Source of the DNA: Acholoe squamosa
Lineage: Eukaryota > Annelida > Polychaeta > Phyllodocida > Polynoidae
Assembly (NCBI GenBank): GCA_949317995.1
Contig: OX439047.1
Coordinates: forward strand, 482,501 to 546,500
DNA: 64,000 nucleotides
Reading direction: 5' to 3'
Every line of letters starts with the position of its first letter. Positions within the stretch are counted from its first letter, which is position 1. A program made the translations under genes and the position numbers. Below the pieces are notes generated by a model. That model searched no databases. It saw only the letters and a list, made by a program, of their open reading frames with translations, and was not told the origin of the DNA. Shown piece by piece: positions 1-11,120 of this stretch.

Positions 1-3000
1 ATACCTTGTACAGCCTACACCAGTCTAAGTTTGTACTGTTGTATTGTAGGCCATGCATACCTTGTACAACCTACACCAGTCTAAGTTTGTACTGTTGTAT
101 TGTAGGCCATGCATGCCCTGTACAACCTACACCAGTCTAAGTTTGTACTGTTGTATTGTAGGCCATGCATACCTTGTACAGCCTACACCAGTCTAAGTTT
201 GTACTGTTGTATTGTAGGCCATGCATACCTTGTACAACCTACACCAGTCTAAGTTTGTACTGTTGTATTGTAGGCCATGCATACCTTGTACAACCTACAC
301 CAGTCTGACTAAGTTTGTACTGTTGTATTGTAGGCCATGCATACCTTGTACAACCTGGACCAGTCTAAGTTTGTACTGTTGTATTGTAGGCCATGCATAC
401 CTTGTACAACCTACACCAGTCTAAGTTTGTACTGTTGTATTGTAGGCCATGCATACCTTGTACAACCTACACCAGTCTGACTAAGTTTGTACTGTTGTAT
501 TGTAGGGCATGCATACCCTGTACAACCTACACCAGTCTAAGTTTGTACTGTTGTATTGTAGGCCATGCATACCTTGTACAACCTGGACCAGTCTAAGTTT
601 GTACTGTTGTATTGTAGGCCATGCATACCCTGTACAACCTACACCAGTCTAAGTTTGTACTGTTGTATTGTAGGCCATGCATCCCCTGTACAATCTACAC
701 CAGTCTGACTAAGTTTGTACTGTTGTATTGTAGGCCATGCATACCTTGTACAACCTACACCAGTCTAAGTTTGTACTGTTGTATTGTAGGCCATGCATAC
801 CTTGTACAACCTACACCAGTCTGACTAAGTTTGTACTGTTGTATTGTAGGCCATGCATACCTTGTACAACCTACACCAGTCTGACTAAGTTTGTACTGTT
901 GTATTGTAGGCCATGCATACCTTGTACAACCTACACCAGTCTAAGTTTGTACTGTGGTATTGTAGGCCATGCATACCTTGTACAACCTACACCAGTCTGA
1001 CTAAGTTTGTACTGTTGTATTGTAGGCCATGCATACCTTGTACAACCTACACCAGTCTAAGTTTGTACTGTTGTATTGTAGGCCATGCATGCCCTGTACA
1101 ACCTACACCAGTCTGACTAAGTTTGTACTGTTGTATTGTAGGCCATGCATGCCTTGTACAACCTACACCAGTCTAAGTTTGTATTGTTGTATTGTAGGGC
1201 ATGCATACCTTGTACAACCTACACCAGTCTAAGTTTGTACTGTTGTATTGTAGGCCATGTATACCTTGTACAACCTACACCAGTCTAAGTTTGTACTGTT
1301 GTATTGTAGGCCATGCATACCATGTACAACCTACACCAGTCTAAGTTTGTACTGTTGTATTGTAGGCCATGCATACCTTGTACAACCTACACCAGTCTAA
1401 GTTTGTACTGTTGTATTGTAGGCCATGCATACCTTGTACAACCTACACCAGTCTAAGTTTGTACTGTTGTATTGTAGGCCATGCATACCTTGTACAACCT
1501 ACACCAGTCTAAGTTTGTACTGTTGTATTGTAGGCCATGCATACCTTGTACAACCTACACCAGTCTAAGTTTGTATTGTTGTATTGTAGGCCATGCATAC
1601 CTTGTACAACCTACACCAGTCTAAGTTTGTACTGTTGTATTGTAGGCCATGCATGCCCTGTACAACCTACACCAGTCTGACTAAGTTTGTACTGTTGTAT
1701 TGTAGGCCATGCATGCCCTGTACAACCTACACCAGTCTGACTAAGTTTGTACTGTTGTATTGTAGGCCATGCATGCCTTGTACAACCTACACCAGTCTAA
1801 GTTTGTACTGTTGTATTGTAGGCCATGCATACCTTGTACAACCTGGACCAGTCTAAGTTTGTACTGTTGTATTGTAGGCCATGCATACCTTGTACAACCT
1901 ACACCAGTCTAAGTTTGTACTGTTGTATTGTAGGCCATGCATACCTTGTACAACCTACACCAGTCTGACTAAGTTTGTACTGTTGTATTGTAGGCCATGC
2001 ATACCGTGTACAACCTACACCAGTCTAAGTTTGTATTGTTGTATTGTAGGCCATGCATACCCTGTACAACCTACACCAGTCTAAGTTTGTACTGTTGTAT
2101 TGTAGGCCATGCATGCCCTGTACAATCTACACCAGTCTGACTAAGTTTGTACTGTTGTATTGTAGGCCATGCATACCTTGTACAACCTACACCAGTCTAA
2201 GTTTGTACTGTTGTATTGTAGGCCATGCATACCTTGTACAACCTACACCAGTCTGACTAAGTTTGTACTGTTGTATTGTAGGCCATGCATACCTTGTACA
2301 ACCTACACCAGTCTAAGTTTGTACTGTTGTATTGTAGGCCATGCATACCTTGTACAACCTACACCAGTCTAAGTTTGTACTGTGGTATTGTAGGCCATGC
2401 ATACCTTGTACAACCTACACCAGTCTGACTAAGTTTGTACTGTTGTATTGTAGGCCATGCATACCTTGTACAGCCTACACCAGTCTAAGTTTGTACTGTT
2501 GTATTGTAGGCCATGCATACCTTGTACAACCTACACCAGTCTAAGTTTGTACTGTTGTATTGTAGGCCATGCATGCCCTGTACAACCTACACCAGTCTAA
2601 GTTTGTACTGTTGTATTGTAGGCCATGCATACCTTGTACAGCCTACACCAGTCTAAGTTTGTACTGTTGTATTGTAGGCCATGCATACCTTGTACAACCT
2701 ACACCAGTCTAAGTTTGTACTGTTGTATTGTAGGCCATGCATACCTTGTACAACCTACACCAGTCTGACTAAGTTTGTACTGTTGTATTGTAGGCCATGC
2801 ATACCTTGTACAACCTGGACCAGTCTAAGTTTGTACTGTTGTATTGTAGGCCATGCATACCTTGTACAACCTACACCAGTCTAAGTTTGTACTGTTGTAT
2901 TGTAGGCCATGCATACCTTGTACAACCTACACCAGTCTGACTAAGTTTGTACTGTTGTATTGTAGGGCATGCATACCCTGTACAACCTACACCAGTCTAA

Positions 3001-4453
3001 GTTTGTACTGTTGTATTGTAGGCCATGCATACCTTGTACAACCTGGACCAGTCTAAGTTTGTACTGTTGTATTGTAGGCCATGCATACCCTGTACAACCT
3101 ACACCAGTCTAAGTTTGTACTGTTGTATTGTAGGCCATGCATCCCCTGTACAATCTACACCAGTCTGACTAAGTTTGTACTGTTGTATTGTAGGCCATGC
3201 ATACCTTGTACAACCTACACCAGTCTAAGTTTGTACTGTTGTATTGTAGGCCATGCATACCTTGTACAACCTACACCAGTCTGACTAAGTTTGTACTGTT
3301 GTATTGTAGGCCATGCATACCTTGTACAACCTACACCAGTCTGACTAAGTTTGTACTGTTGTATTGTAGGCCATGCATACCTTGTACAACCTACACCAGT
3401 CTAAGTTTGTACTGTGGTATTGTAGGCCATGCATACCTTGTACAACCTACACCAGTCTGACTAAGTTTGTACTGTTGTATTGTAGGCCATGCATACCTTG
3501 TACAACCTACACCAGTCTAAGTTTGTACTGTGGTATTGTAGGCCATGCATACCTTGTACAACCTACACCAGTCTGACTAAGTTTGTACTGTTGTATTGTA
3601 GGCCATGCATACCTTGTACAGCCTACACCAGTCTAAGTTTGTACTGTTGTATTGTAGGCCATGCATACCTTGTACAACCTACACCAGTCTAAGTTTGTAC
3701 TGTTGTATTGTAGGCCATGCATGCCCTGTACAACCTACACCAGTCTAAGTTTGTACTGTTGTATTGTAGGCCATGCATACCTTGTACAGCCTACACCAGT
3801 CTAAGTTTGTACTGTTGTATTGTAGGCCATGCATACCTTGTACAACCTACACCAGTCTAAGTTTGTACTGTTGTATTGTAGGCCATGCATGCCCTGTACA
3901 ACCTACACCAGTCTAAGTTTGTACTGTTGTATTGTAGGCCATGCATACCTTGTACAGCCTACACCAGTCTAAGTTTGTACTGTTGTATTGTAGGCCATGC
4001 ATACCTTGTACAACCTACACCAGTCTAAGTTTGTACTGTTGTATTGTAGGCCATGCATGCCCTGTACAACCTACACCAGTCTAAGTTTGTACTGTTGTAT
4101 TGTAGGCCATGCATACCTCGTACAACCTACACCAGTCTGACTAAGTTTGTACTGTTGTATTGTAGGCCATGCATACCTTGTACAACCTACACCAGTCTAA
4201 GTTTGTACTGTTGTATTGTAGGCCATGCATACCTCGTACAACCTACACCAGTCTGACTAAGTTTGTACTGTTGTATTGTAGGCCATGCATACCTTGTACA
4301 ACCTACACCAGTCTAAGTTTGTACTGTTGTATTGTAGGCCATGCATGCCTTGTACAACCTACACCAGTCTGACTAAGTTTGTACTGTTGTATTGTAGGCC
4401 ATGCATACCCTGTACAACCTACACCAGTCTAAGTTTGTACTGTTGTATTGTAG
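1..4453 (+). repeat. Minisatellite of 56/60-bp units, each carrying a 3' splice site
   Basis: Roughly 78 head-to-tail units fill this stretch. Units are 56 bp, or 60 bp when an extra TGAC is present. Each contains a pyrimidine-rich tract ending TTGTATTGTAG, followed by GCCATGCAT and a version of CCTTGTACAACCT. The last unit is the real acceptor and start of the carbonic anhydrase exon at 4454. Open frames of 67-87 codons here come from unit periodicity and are not genes. The array runs off the left edge of the window. Confidence 0.95.
2461..3531 (+). repeat. Higher-order copy of the array segment 1-1071
   Basis: The pattern of variant units at 1-1071 recurs at a fixed offset of 2460 bp. It includes rare variants such as TAGGGCATG, ATCCCCTG and CCTGGACC. 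The copies first differ at 1072 (T) versus 3532 (G). A block of about 19 units was therefore copied recently within the array, or the assembly collapsed or duplicated it. Confidence 0.8.
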
Positions 4454-4672
4454 GCCATGCATGCCTTGTACAACCTGGACCAGCAGCCGAGCGACTCAGC
4501 CATGGCCATGTGGGTGCAGCGTCACGCCTCGTCCAGCCTGACTAAGTTTGAGCACCTCATGGCGCTCGGCAGCTCACAGCCGCTCACCTTCAGCACTGAG
4601 ACCAAGGAGAAAGAGATCAAGGCCTACGTAGACCCTGAGAATCAGTTTGAACCTGTTGACAAACTCTCACAG
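4454..4672 (+). CDS. Beta-carbonic anhydrase, internal exon
   Basis: This 73-codon exon follows the acceptor TTGTATTGTAG and ends at CTCTCACAG before a GTTGGT donor, in phase 0 at both ends. The product reads AMHALYNLDQ and continues through SSLTKFEHL to DKLSQ. In beta-class carbonic anhydrases a segment of this kind follows the second zinc-ligand pair (H-x-x-C), so the zinc site itself should lie in exons upstream of the window. The enzyme family catalyses reversible CO2 hydration; in animals it is often mitochondrial, but no targeting peptide is visible here. The next exon (9004-9207) joins in frame. The exon start is the seed of the minisatellite to its left. The family call rests mainly on the next exon. 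Confidence 0.75.
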
Positions 4673-5664
4673 GTTGGTGTTTATGTTTTTGAAATTGTTG
4701 TTGTTCACCTAAAGAGGCTACTTGAAAAAAAGTTTTTTCTCACACACCACTTTATTACGAGGAGAGTTCTTCACCATGGTTACTATCGCCAATGTTAATT
4801 GGCTTGATGGGACTCTACCTCATTTTACCAGGCGACTTTGACGAAAATTGACGAAAATGAATTTCTCAATATCTCCCTGGAAAAGTTTTGCCTTAATATA
4901 TGTTAATATATGTGTCATAATATATATTGTGTGAAAGGATTTTCCTAGGTTTTCGATATTAAGTTAAATATGAACGATTACATTTTCAGGCCCAAAATGG
5001 AGACAGTTCCTACTTATTGGCCCAGGTCCTCCTGGGTCATTGGCAGTGCCTTTTCAGCAGTTTTCAGTCAGTCAAGATGGTCGACTTTAATTGGGAATTG
5101 CTTCTATAAAAAAGGGGTCTAGAAATTAATGGAAAGTTGTTCCTTAGATCCTTGTCTGTCTGTACAGGGTAACAATTCCAGAAAAAGAAATTTCTTTACC
5201 TATGAAAAAGGGTGAAGAAAAAACCTGACATGTTTGAACTACTTTCTCATGAAAACGAGGCTCTATAGGATTGCATTGGGCGGTCAATTTCGGCTGTCGA
5301 CAGGGGGTCGAAATAACACATTGGCTCCTATGGGAATTGGTCAATTAAGGTGTGTTTTTTTTAGCAGGTAAGGTGGAATTTTCTGTATAGGACAGGTTAA
5401 TACCGTTTATATTTAAGAAGCTGTTAATCGGACCACCATATTTTTGTTATCTTGCAGCCGATCGTCAGATTTAATTTTTCGTTTAAGAAAAAATTGAGGG
5501 GATGTCATCGATTCAAATCGATTAATATTGCCAAAAATGCATGGATTATATTCAAAAAGCCATTAATTTCAAGTTAAATCGATAGAATTAATCGTTTCTC
5601 CGTCGAAAATGTAACTTCCGGCAAGGAAGGGGTCGCGCATGCACACAGAACAGCAAAATCCAAA

Positions 5665-5880
5665 ATGGCGGGAGACGATCGACTTATGGTGCCATCAAAA
5701 CTGCTTGATTATAACAAAATTGAGGAGAATTACAGTGTCTCATGCATTTTTAAGGTTAATATGGATCCTTATTTAAGACCTGCTGATATTGTGCAATGCT
5801 TAACTTGCCAGGAGAGGAGTTATTTGCCAATGAAAAATGTGAGCAATAATGGGTGCATTCTCCATAGCCTAAACCATTGA
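5665..5880 (+). other. Unassigned 71-codon ORF in intron
   Basis: This short ORF starts in the context CCAAAATGGCGGGAG, which resembles a YY1-type promoter/initiator motif. It encodes a protein with CLTCQERSY and a late C-x(n)-H. I recognise no family. It could be a remnant of another gene's first exon, a nested gene, or chance. No splice or poly(A) evidence supports it. Confidence 0.2.
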
Positions 5881-6048
5881 CAACTTGGACACACTGTCAC
5901 TATATTGACAGTCCCCTACGGTAAGTAGTGGAAGACCTGGGCCAGTCGTGCATTGCACGCCTTCAATCGCTTTTTTACAGTGTAGACGCTAAACTTACGT
6001 GTACTGCATGAAAACAGTTGAGAGTTGATTGTTATCTTAAGTTTCTCC

Positions 6049-6225
6049 TGGTTCCTTAATAGTTTATCATGTTGGATGCCTTATTTATTTCCACTTCAAT
6101 AAATCATTTAAGGTAGTTATTGATCGAGAAAGAAACGGGCAGCTGCCGTAGTCGGTCTAAAACACGCCATTTTCACTGCTGTAGTTGTTTTCATAACGTC
6201 CCTGTAGGTGGCGCTGCTAATTTGC
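6049..6225 (+). repeat. Arm of a dispersed inverted repeat (partner 8370-8512)
   Basis: The stretch with TTGGATGCCTTATTTATT, the TAGTCGGTCTAAAACA block and the TGTAGGTGGCGCTG block recurs in reverse complement at 8370-8512. The two arms are diverged and separated by about 2.1 kb. They are either two opposite insertions of one repeat family or the ends of a larger element. Confidence 0.65.
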
Positions 6226-6549
6226 AGCGCATGCGCAACAACCTGGGTCGTCGCGGATGCGCCGCAAATTAGTGCTTGATGTTGTAGGCCACGTGCAGGT
6301 GCAGGCCACGTGTAGGCCCAATATTGAGGAGCAGTGGTGTGTGGATTTACATTATACAAAAAATATGAGACAAACAGTCATTGATTGTCACAGTGTAGGT
6401 GGATTATTGTTCCAACTCGTCAGTGTTTGTCGCATGGTACCGAGAAATTGAAGGGAAATGTTAGATTTGTACAATGTGCGGATGCCAAAATTCACCTGTC
6501 CATATATCTGTCTACCTCTCCAGGTCCTAATTGTTTGCACAGCTCATGC

Positions 6550-6660
6550 CCCAGAGACAGCTGCCCTGCTAGCTCAGGCAGGAGAGGGTGGGCCTCAAAC
6601 ACGAGAGGACCCTGGATCGATCCTCAGCCAAGCCCACTGACGTTTTTCGTTTTTTGATTA
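6550..6660 (+). mobile_element. Possible tRNA-derived SINE head
   Basis: TAGCTCAGGCAGG resembles a tRNA A box (TRGCNNAGYNGG) and GGATCGATCCTC, about 40 bp downstream, resembles a B box. That spacing fits an internal RNA polymerase III promoter of a tRNA-derived SINE. I found no clear target duplication, so the element limits are uncertain. Confidence 0.45.
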
Positions 6661-7719
6661 GCCATGCCAATGTTTTTCCTTTATTTTTGCCCTAATGCAT
6701 TCAAAATACACATTTATTGCTAGTATTAATCGTTATATAGCTTCGAAAGGGCAGAAATCCGTCCTGGTAACGTTTTATTCGTTCTCAGACCCTACGAGTG
6801 AGAGCCGATTACCTTGGGGATTCCAAAGCTGTTTGTTTTTCTTTCCCATGACGATCTAATGTGAAGTTATGGGCCTTTATGATTTTTCACCCTCAAAATA
6901 TCGTTGTAGAGGCCAAAATTATCAATAACTTTGGATACATTTGTCACATTTGCAAATAAACACCACCACGATGATCGCCAGCTCGAGATACCCTTAAGTC
7001 ATAGGTCACACTATTGGAGAACTCCTATATCAGGTTTTCTGCCCCCCCCCCCACACCCCAGTCCCCACTCCATACCCCCTCCCCAAAAAAAACCAACTTT
7101 TTTCGACCCTCTCTTCCCTAAAATGGTTAGATTTTTGGCCAGTCATCGCTGCAAAAAGAGCCATTAGATAGGTACACTCAGACCGTGGTTTGCGCACACA
7201 GAGAGCGTCTGCGGAAAGTGGTGAAAAATTTATTTCGCTTATTCTTTTTCGAAACAAATCTTTTTGGGGCATCTTCTTTAGGGGGACGAAACACCCCAGA
7301 TTTATACCAAACACTCCATATCCACGCATATTATTTGCATAATTAGCATAATTATGCAGTGTCCTGGTACTTTTCAATATACATAGATATGTGCTATTGC
7401 TCCTTTGTAGAATCCATATGCTTACAAATTTAAACTACTAATATATGGTGACTGAGTGTGTGCAGTGTTTTCGTGTTTAGACTTCAAGATTAAAAAAAAA
7501 ATTAATTAAATTCAGTGGGGGTTCATAATTCAGACTTTTGGTACGTCTGATTGCATTCAGCACATTCGATTTACCCTATTTTCATAGTTTGTGAATCCCA
7601 ATGCCAAAGTCGACCTTAAAGCAGGCATCATGTCAAGATTCGAAACAATTTTTTTTTCGGCGGGGGTTCATAATTCGGACTTGTAGTACATCTCATTGCG
7701 TTCGGCACGTTCAATTTAC

Positions 7720-8345
7720 CCTAATTTTCATAGTTTATGCTTTGCCTTGGCATGATGCACTCTATCTCAGCAACCATCAGGAATATTGGTGTATAAGTTG
7801 AAAAAAATAGAATCAGTATGCTTGAAAACATTAAAATAGATATATTACATTTTGAAATGCCAATCAGGGCATGATGCACTCTATCTCTGAATCCATCATC
7901 TAACTCAGCTACCATTAAGAATATGGATCTAAATCTGTTGATAAACAGCTGAGAAATAAATAGGCATTGATTCATTGATGCATCATGCCCATGTTGGCAT
8001 GATACACTCTATCTCTGAATCCATCAGGAATATGGATCTAAAAGTTTTAAAAAAAATAGAATCTGCATGGTTGAAACCCCGAAATTAATATATTACATGT
8101 TGAAATATGTCGATAAACAGCCGAGAAATAGGCATTGATTCATTTGTGCATCATGTCTTAGCTTGCATGATGCACTGTCTCAGCAACCATAAAGAATATG
8201 GATGTTAAAGTGTAAAAAATGGAATCGGCGTGGTTGAAAACCTTGAAATTAATATATTACATGTTAAAATCTGTCAATAAACAGAGAATATGCATTGATA
8301 AATTTGTGCATCATGCTTTGCATGGCATGATGCACCCTACCTCAG
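7720..8345 (+). repeat. Degenerate tandem repeats of about 150-200 bp
   Basis: Four diverged units share GGCATGATGCACTCTATCTC, an AGGAATATGGAT-like block, AATATATTACATGTT, GATAAACAG and GCATTGATTCATT. Unit junctions contain the short palindrome TGCATCATGC/GCATGATGCA. Confidence 0.6.
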
Positions 8346-8369
8346 AAACCATAATCTAGGATGTTTTCC

Positions 8370-8512
8370 CGATAAAGAAAATGTAGCAATTGAAAGCAGC
8401 GCCAACTACAGGGACATTATGAAAACAACTACAGCAAGTGCAAATGGCATGTTTTAGACCGACTACGGGTGGAAATAAATAAGGCATCCAACATGCTAAC
8501 CTATTAAGGAAC
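8370..8512 (-). repeat. Second arm of the inverted repeat (partner 6049-6225)
   Basis: Reverse-complement match to 6049-6225, including the GTCGGTCTAAAACA and GGATGCCTTATTTATT blocks read on the minus strand. It lies about 490 bp upstream of the last carbonic anhydrase exon. Confidence 0.65.
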
Positions 8513-9003
8513 CAAGAGTTCTAGTCTTGAAAGAAGAACTCTCCTCATTCGTTACAGTCCTCAGTTTAAGTTTTAAAGGCTTGCTTCACTTGCTTGTCTT
8601 ATGTTATGAATGATTGATTTGTTTAATGTTCAGAGACCCTTTGGGGCTGTGCCATTAGTTTGCAAATATTCTGTCCTTTGATTTCTCGGTTTGGACAAAT
8701 ATCTAGAAGCCGCATATTTGAAACAGTGATCGTATCCATAGCTCCTATGGATGACTTTATATACGAGTTGAATGATTGGATCTATGAGGAGTAGTAAGGG
8801 AAAAATATAATGCTACAGGGGCACACTTTTTGAATGGTTACCATTCCTTACCATATTTTCACTAATATTAATGTAAAACCCTGACCTGGTAGTCCACACA
8901 TTACATCATAACAAGGTGAGTTACCCATTCTTGATTATCAATGCGATTAGAACATATTATAGCCAATTACCATACCTGAAGTACTGATTCCATCTTTTTT
9001 TAG

Positions 9004-9207
9004 GTGAACACACTACAACAGTTACAGAATATAGCAAGTTACCCCTGGCTGAAGGAGAAGTTGGCCAGCGGGCAACTCAAACTACACGCCATGTGGTTTG
9101 ACATCAACACCGGAGACTTTCACGTCTTCAGCAGGGAACAGAGTCGGTTTGTTGAACTGGACGAGACCACCACTAAGCAGTACGAGAAGGAAATCAAAAA
9201 CTGGTAG
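9004..9207 (+). CDS. Beta-carbonic anhydrase, last coding exon
   Basis: The exon follows a TTTTTTTAG acceptor and runs 67 codons to a TAG stop. The product contains ASYPWLKEKLASGQLKLHAM, then WFDINTGDFHVF. This is the conserved C-terminal strand and helix of animal beta-carbonic anhydrases, where a tryptophan-phenylalanine-aspartate motif precedes a G-x-(F/V)-x-V strand. Together with the exon at 4454-4672 it gives the last 140 residues of an enzyme that is usually about 260-280 residues long. The two exons join in phase 0 without a stop. The first codon here is GTG (valine), read as an internal codon and not a start. The N-terminal exons with the zinc ligands lie left of the window. Confidence 0.85.
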   Translation: MNTLQQLQNIASYPWLKEKLASGQLKLHAMWFDINTGDFHVFSREQSRFVELDETTTKQYEKEIKNW

Positions 9208-9572
9208 CTATTTTAGATTCCAGAAGTTAAGTTAAACCTACCACAATGTTTCCCCGACAGCTGATTGTTTCCATTACTAGGTAAAAGTTATATTATTTGT
9301 TTGAGTCATAATGTAAGAAGCCTGACCATTTATAACATGAGTAGATGAGGACACCAGACTACAGCAATATATTTGTCTCCATGTAGGCATAATGACTAAG
9401 GCAACATATTCTTATTAATGGCAAGACTGTGAAGTGAATATAATCTATGGCTAGGCGGCCTAAATAAATAAATAAATAAATAAATGTACACTATGATATT
9501 ATGTTTAGTCCACTTGTACATATTTACTGACTGTTATGGTAGAGCGTGTTACTATTTACATGAGTTTCGGTC

Positions 9573-9578
9573 AATAAA
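9573..9578 (+). terminator. Candidate poly(A) signal of carbonic anhydrase
   Basis: AATAAA lies 366 bp after the stop codon and is followed by an A-rich run. A (AAAT)n run near 9462-9484 also contains AATAAA and could be used instead. Confidence 0.5.
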
Positions 9579-11120
9579 CACTGTTAAAAAAACAATTAGG
9601 TGTATATGAGGACAAGCTGTCCATGACTAGATAGTAGCAACTGTTGTAAAGACTCAATTCATAAACTGGGATATGTATATATCCAACTAATCCACAATAA
9701 GGCGTTCTGTGAAAACATGTTTCTAAACCTTTGATTATTTAACTACCTACCCTCTTTTCCATCCCTACTTTAAATCCTTTGGGTTTTGTGGAGAAAACAA
9801 TTTCTTGGGGTTCATGAAGAAAAGAAAAATGGAAAATATTAAGGACCCCAATGATGAAATGAGCATCAAAATGTACAAAAAATTACATACACAAATATTC
9901 TGAACGTTACCTTAAGACAACAATTTCCCTCTTTTTGGATTGATTTGAATCATTATTGTAGGTATTGCTATGGGGCCATCCATAAATGACGTCACACAAA
10001 ATTTGACCATTTTTGACCCCCCACCTTCCTCACATTTTTTGTCAAATTTGCAATGCTGAAGGTATATGGAAAATTAATTCTGTCACGCAGAGCCTGACCC
10101 CCCCCCTCCATCCCCCATCATTTGTGGATGCCCTCCAGGCTTTATTTGTTGACAGTTTTAGCATGAATGTAGAAGATTGTGCTATTGTCTGGTGTTGTGG
10201 TGATTTTGTTGATGAATAGTGCATAATCATGAGTATTGATGTATACAAAATTTGGGATAGACCCCAGAGTAAGCGGATATAGAGAGCCTGCGGCAAGTTT
10301 TGCATTGCTGTGCTTTATATTGTGTGCTGCCAATTAGAACCAAAGATACCCTGGTAATTATTTAGAGAATAGACAACGATCTGTCTGTTGTCCTATAATG
10401 CACGCAGATGCATTCGTGACACAGACAGTCTTGATGTGAAGAAGAAGTACATTTCATTCCAATCTCTTAAATACCCAATTAAGGTATGTCTAGACCAATT
10501 AATGGCCCTTGACTTGTTTACAGCTATGGTGACCTTGCTTAGGTGTGCACTACACTCCTATAATGCACTCAAGATATTCTTCATGTTGAGGTCTCGAGCC
10601 TTATGAAGGCCCTCAATCATTTTGCGTTATAGTCCAACAGAGTCAAGACATGAAGAATGAGTTGTCTATTGTCTTTATAAAACGTGTTAGCATTTTCATC
10701 ACATTGATTAAAAGTCTTAAGCCTCTGATATCCCACTGGAAGGATAGACAAGCCGTGACCTTGCTCAGGTGTGCGCTGTACTCCTATAATGCACTCAAGG
10801 TCACTTCTACCGTGCAGCAGTGCATGGGCTGCCGTTTTATAACATGCAGCAATGCACTACCAACCGTTTTATATTGATGACCAATGAAACAGGAGGATTG
10901 ATTGTAGACAGTTGGACAAATCTTGATGTGTGTATACATTGTATTGATTTATGTTGTATTATAAGTGCATGTTTGAGTGCAGGCGTCTCAAATTAGGTTC
11001 CATATAGCGCGGTATCGTTTCCTTGAGCCCTGGTAACACTATAATGAGGCTTATAACATCCTCTCTAACTCAAGGTACGGCTTATACGAGGGAATTCACA
11101 GGAGTGCTGCATCCAGTCAA
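9579..11120 (+). other. Intergenic stretch with transposon fragments
   Basis: No gene is visible. At 9972-10125 the sequence GGGGCCATCCATAAATGACG and a C-rich follow-on look like the terminus of a dispersed DNA-transposon repeat. At about 10388-10620 and 10640-10870 there is a diverged tandem duplication sharing a TCCTATAATGCACTCAAG block. At 11050-11100, CCTCTCTAACTCAAGG with CGGCTTATACGAGGGAATT is a small relative of the right end of the element at 34393-39809. Confidence 0.5.

Larger units (their letters stand above)
4673..9003 (+). other. Carbonic anhydrase intron (4.3 kb) with repeats
   Basis: This intron separates the two visible carbonic anhydrase exons. It has a GTTGGT donor at 4673 and the acceptor TTTTTTTAG ending at 9003. 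It holds an inverted repeat pair (about 6049-6225 and 8370-8512), a possible tRNA-derived SINE head near 6550-6660, degenerate repeats at 7720-8345, and a C-rich, purine/pyrimidine-biased patch near 7040-7090. The rest is AT-rich with nothing I can name. Confidence 0.7.

Noticed and set aside
1-4453. CRISPR-like array
   Set aside because: The repeats are contiguous without unique spacers and the DNA is eukaryotic.
221-4545. Series of 67-87-codon frames (MHTLYNLHQSKF type)
   Set aside because: They arise from the 56/60-bp minisatellite. Frames change with unit length, and only the last copy is joined to a real exon.
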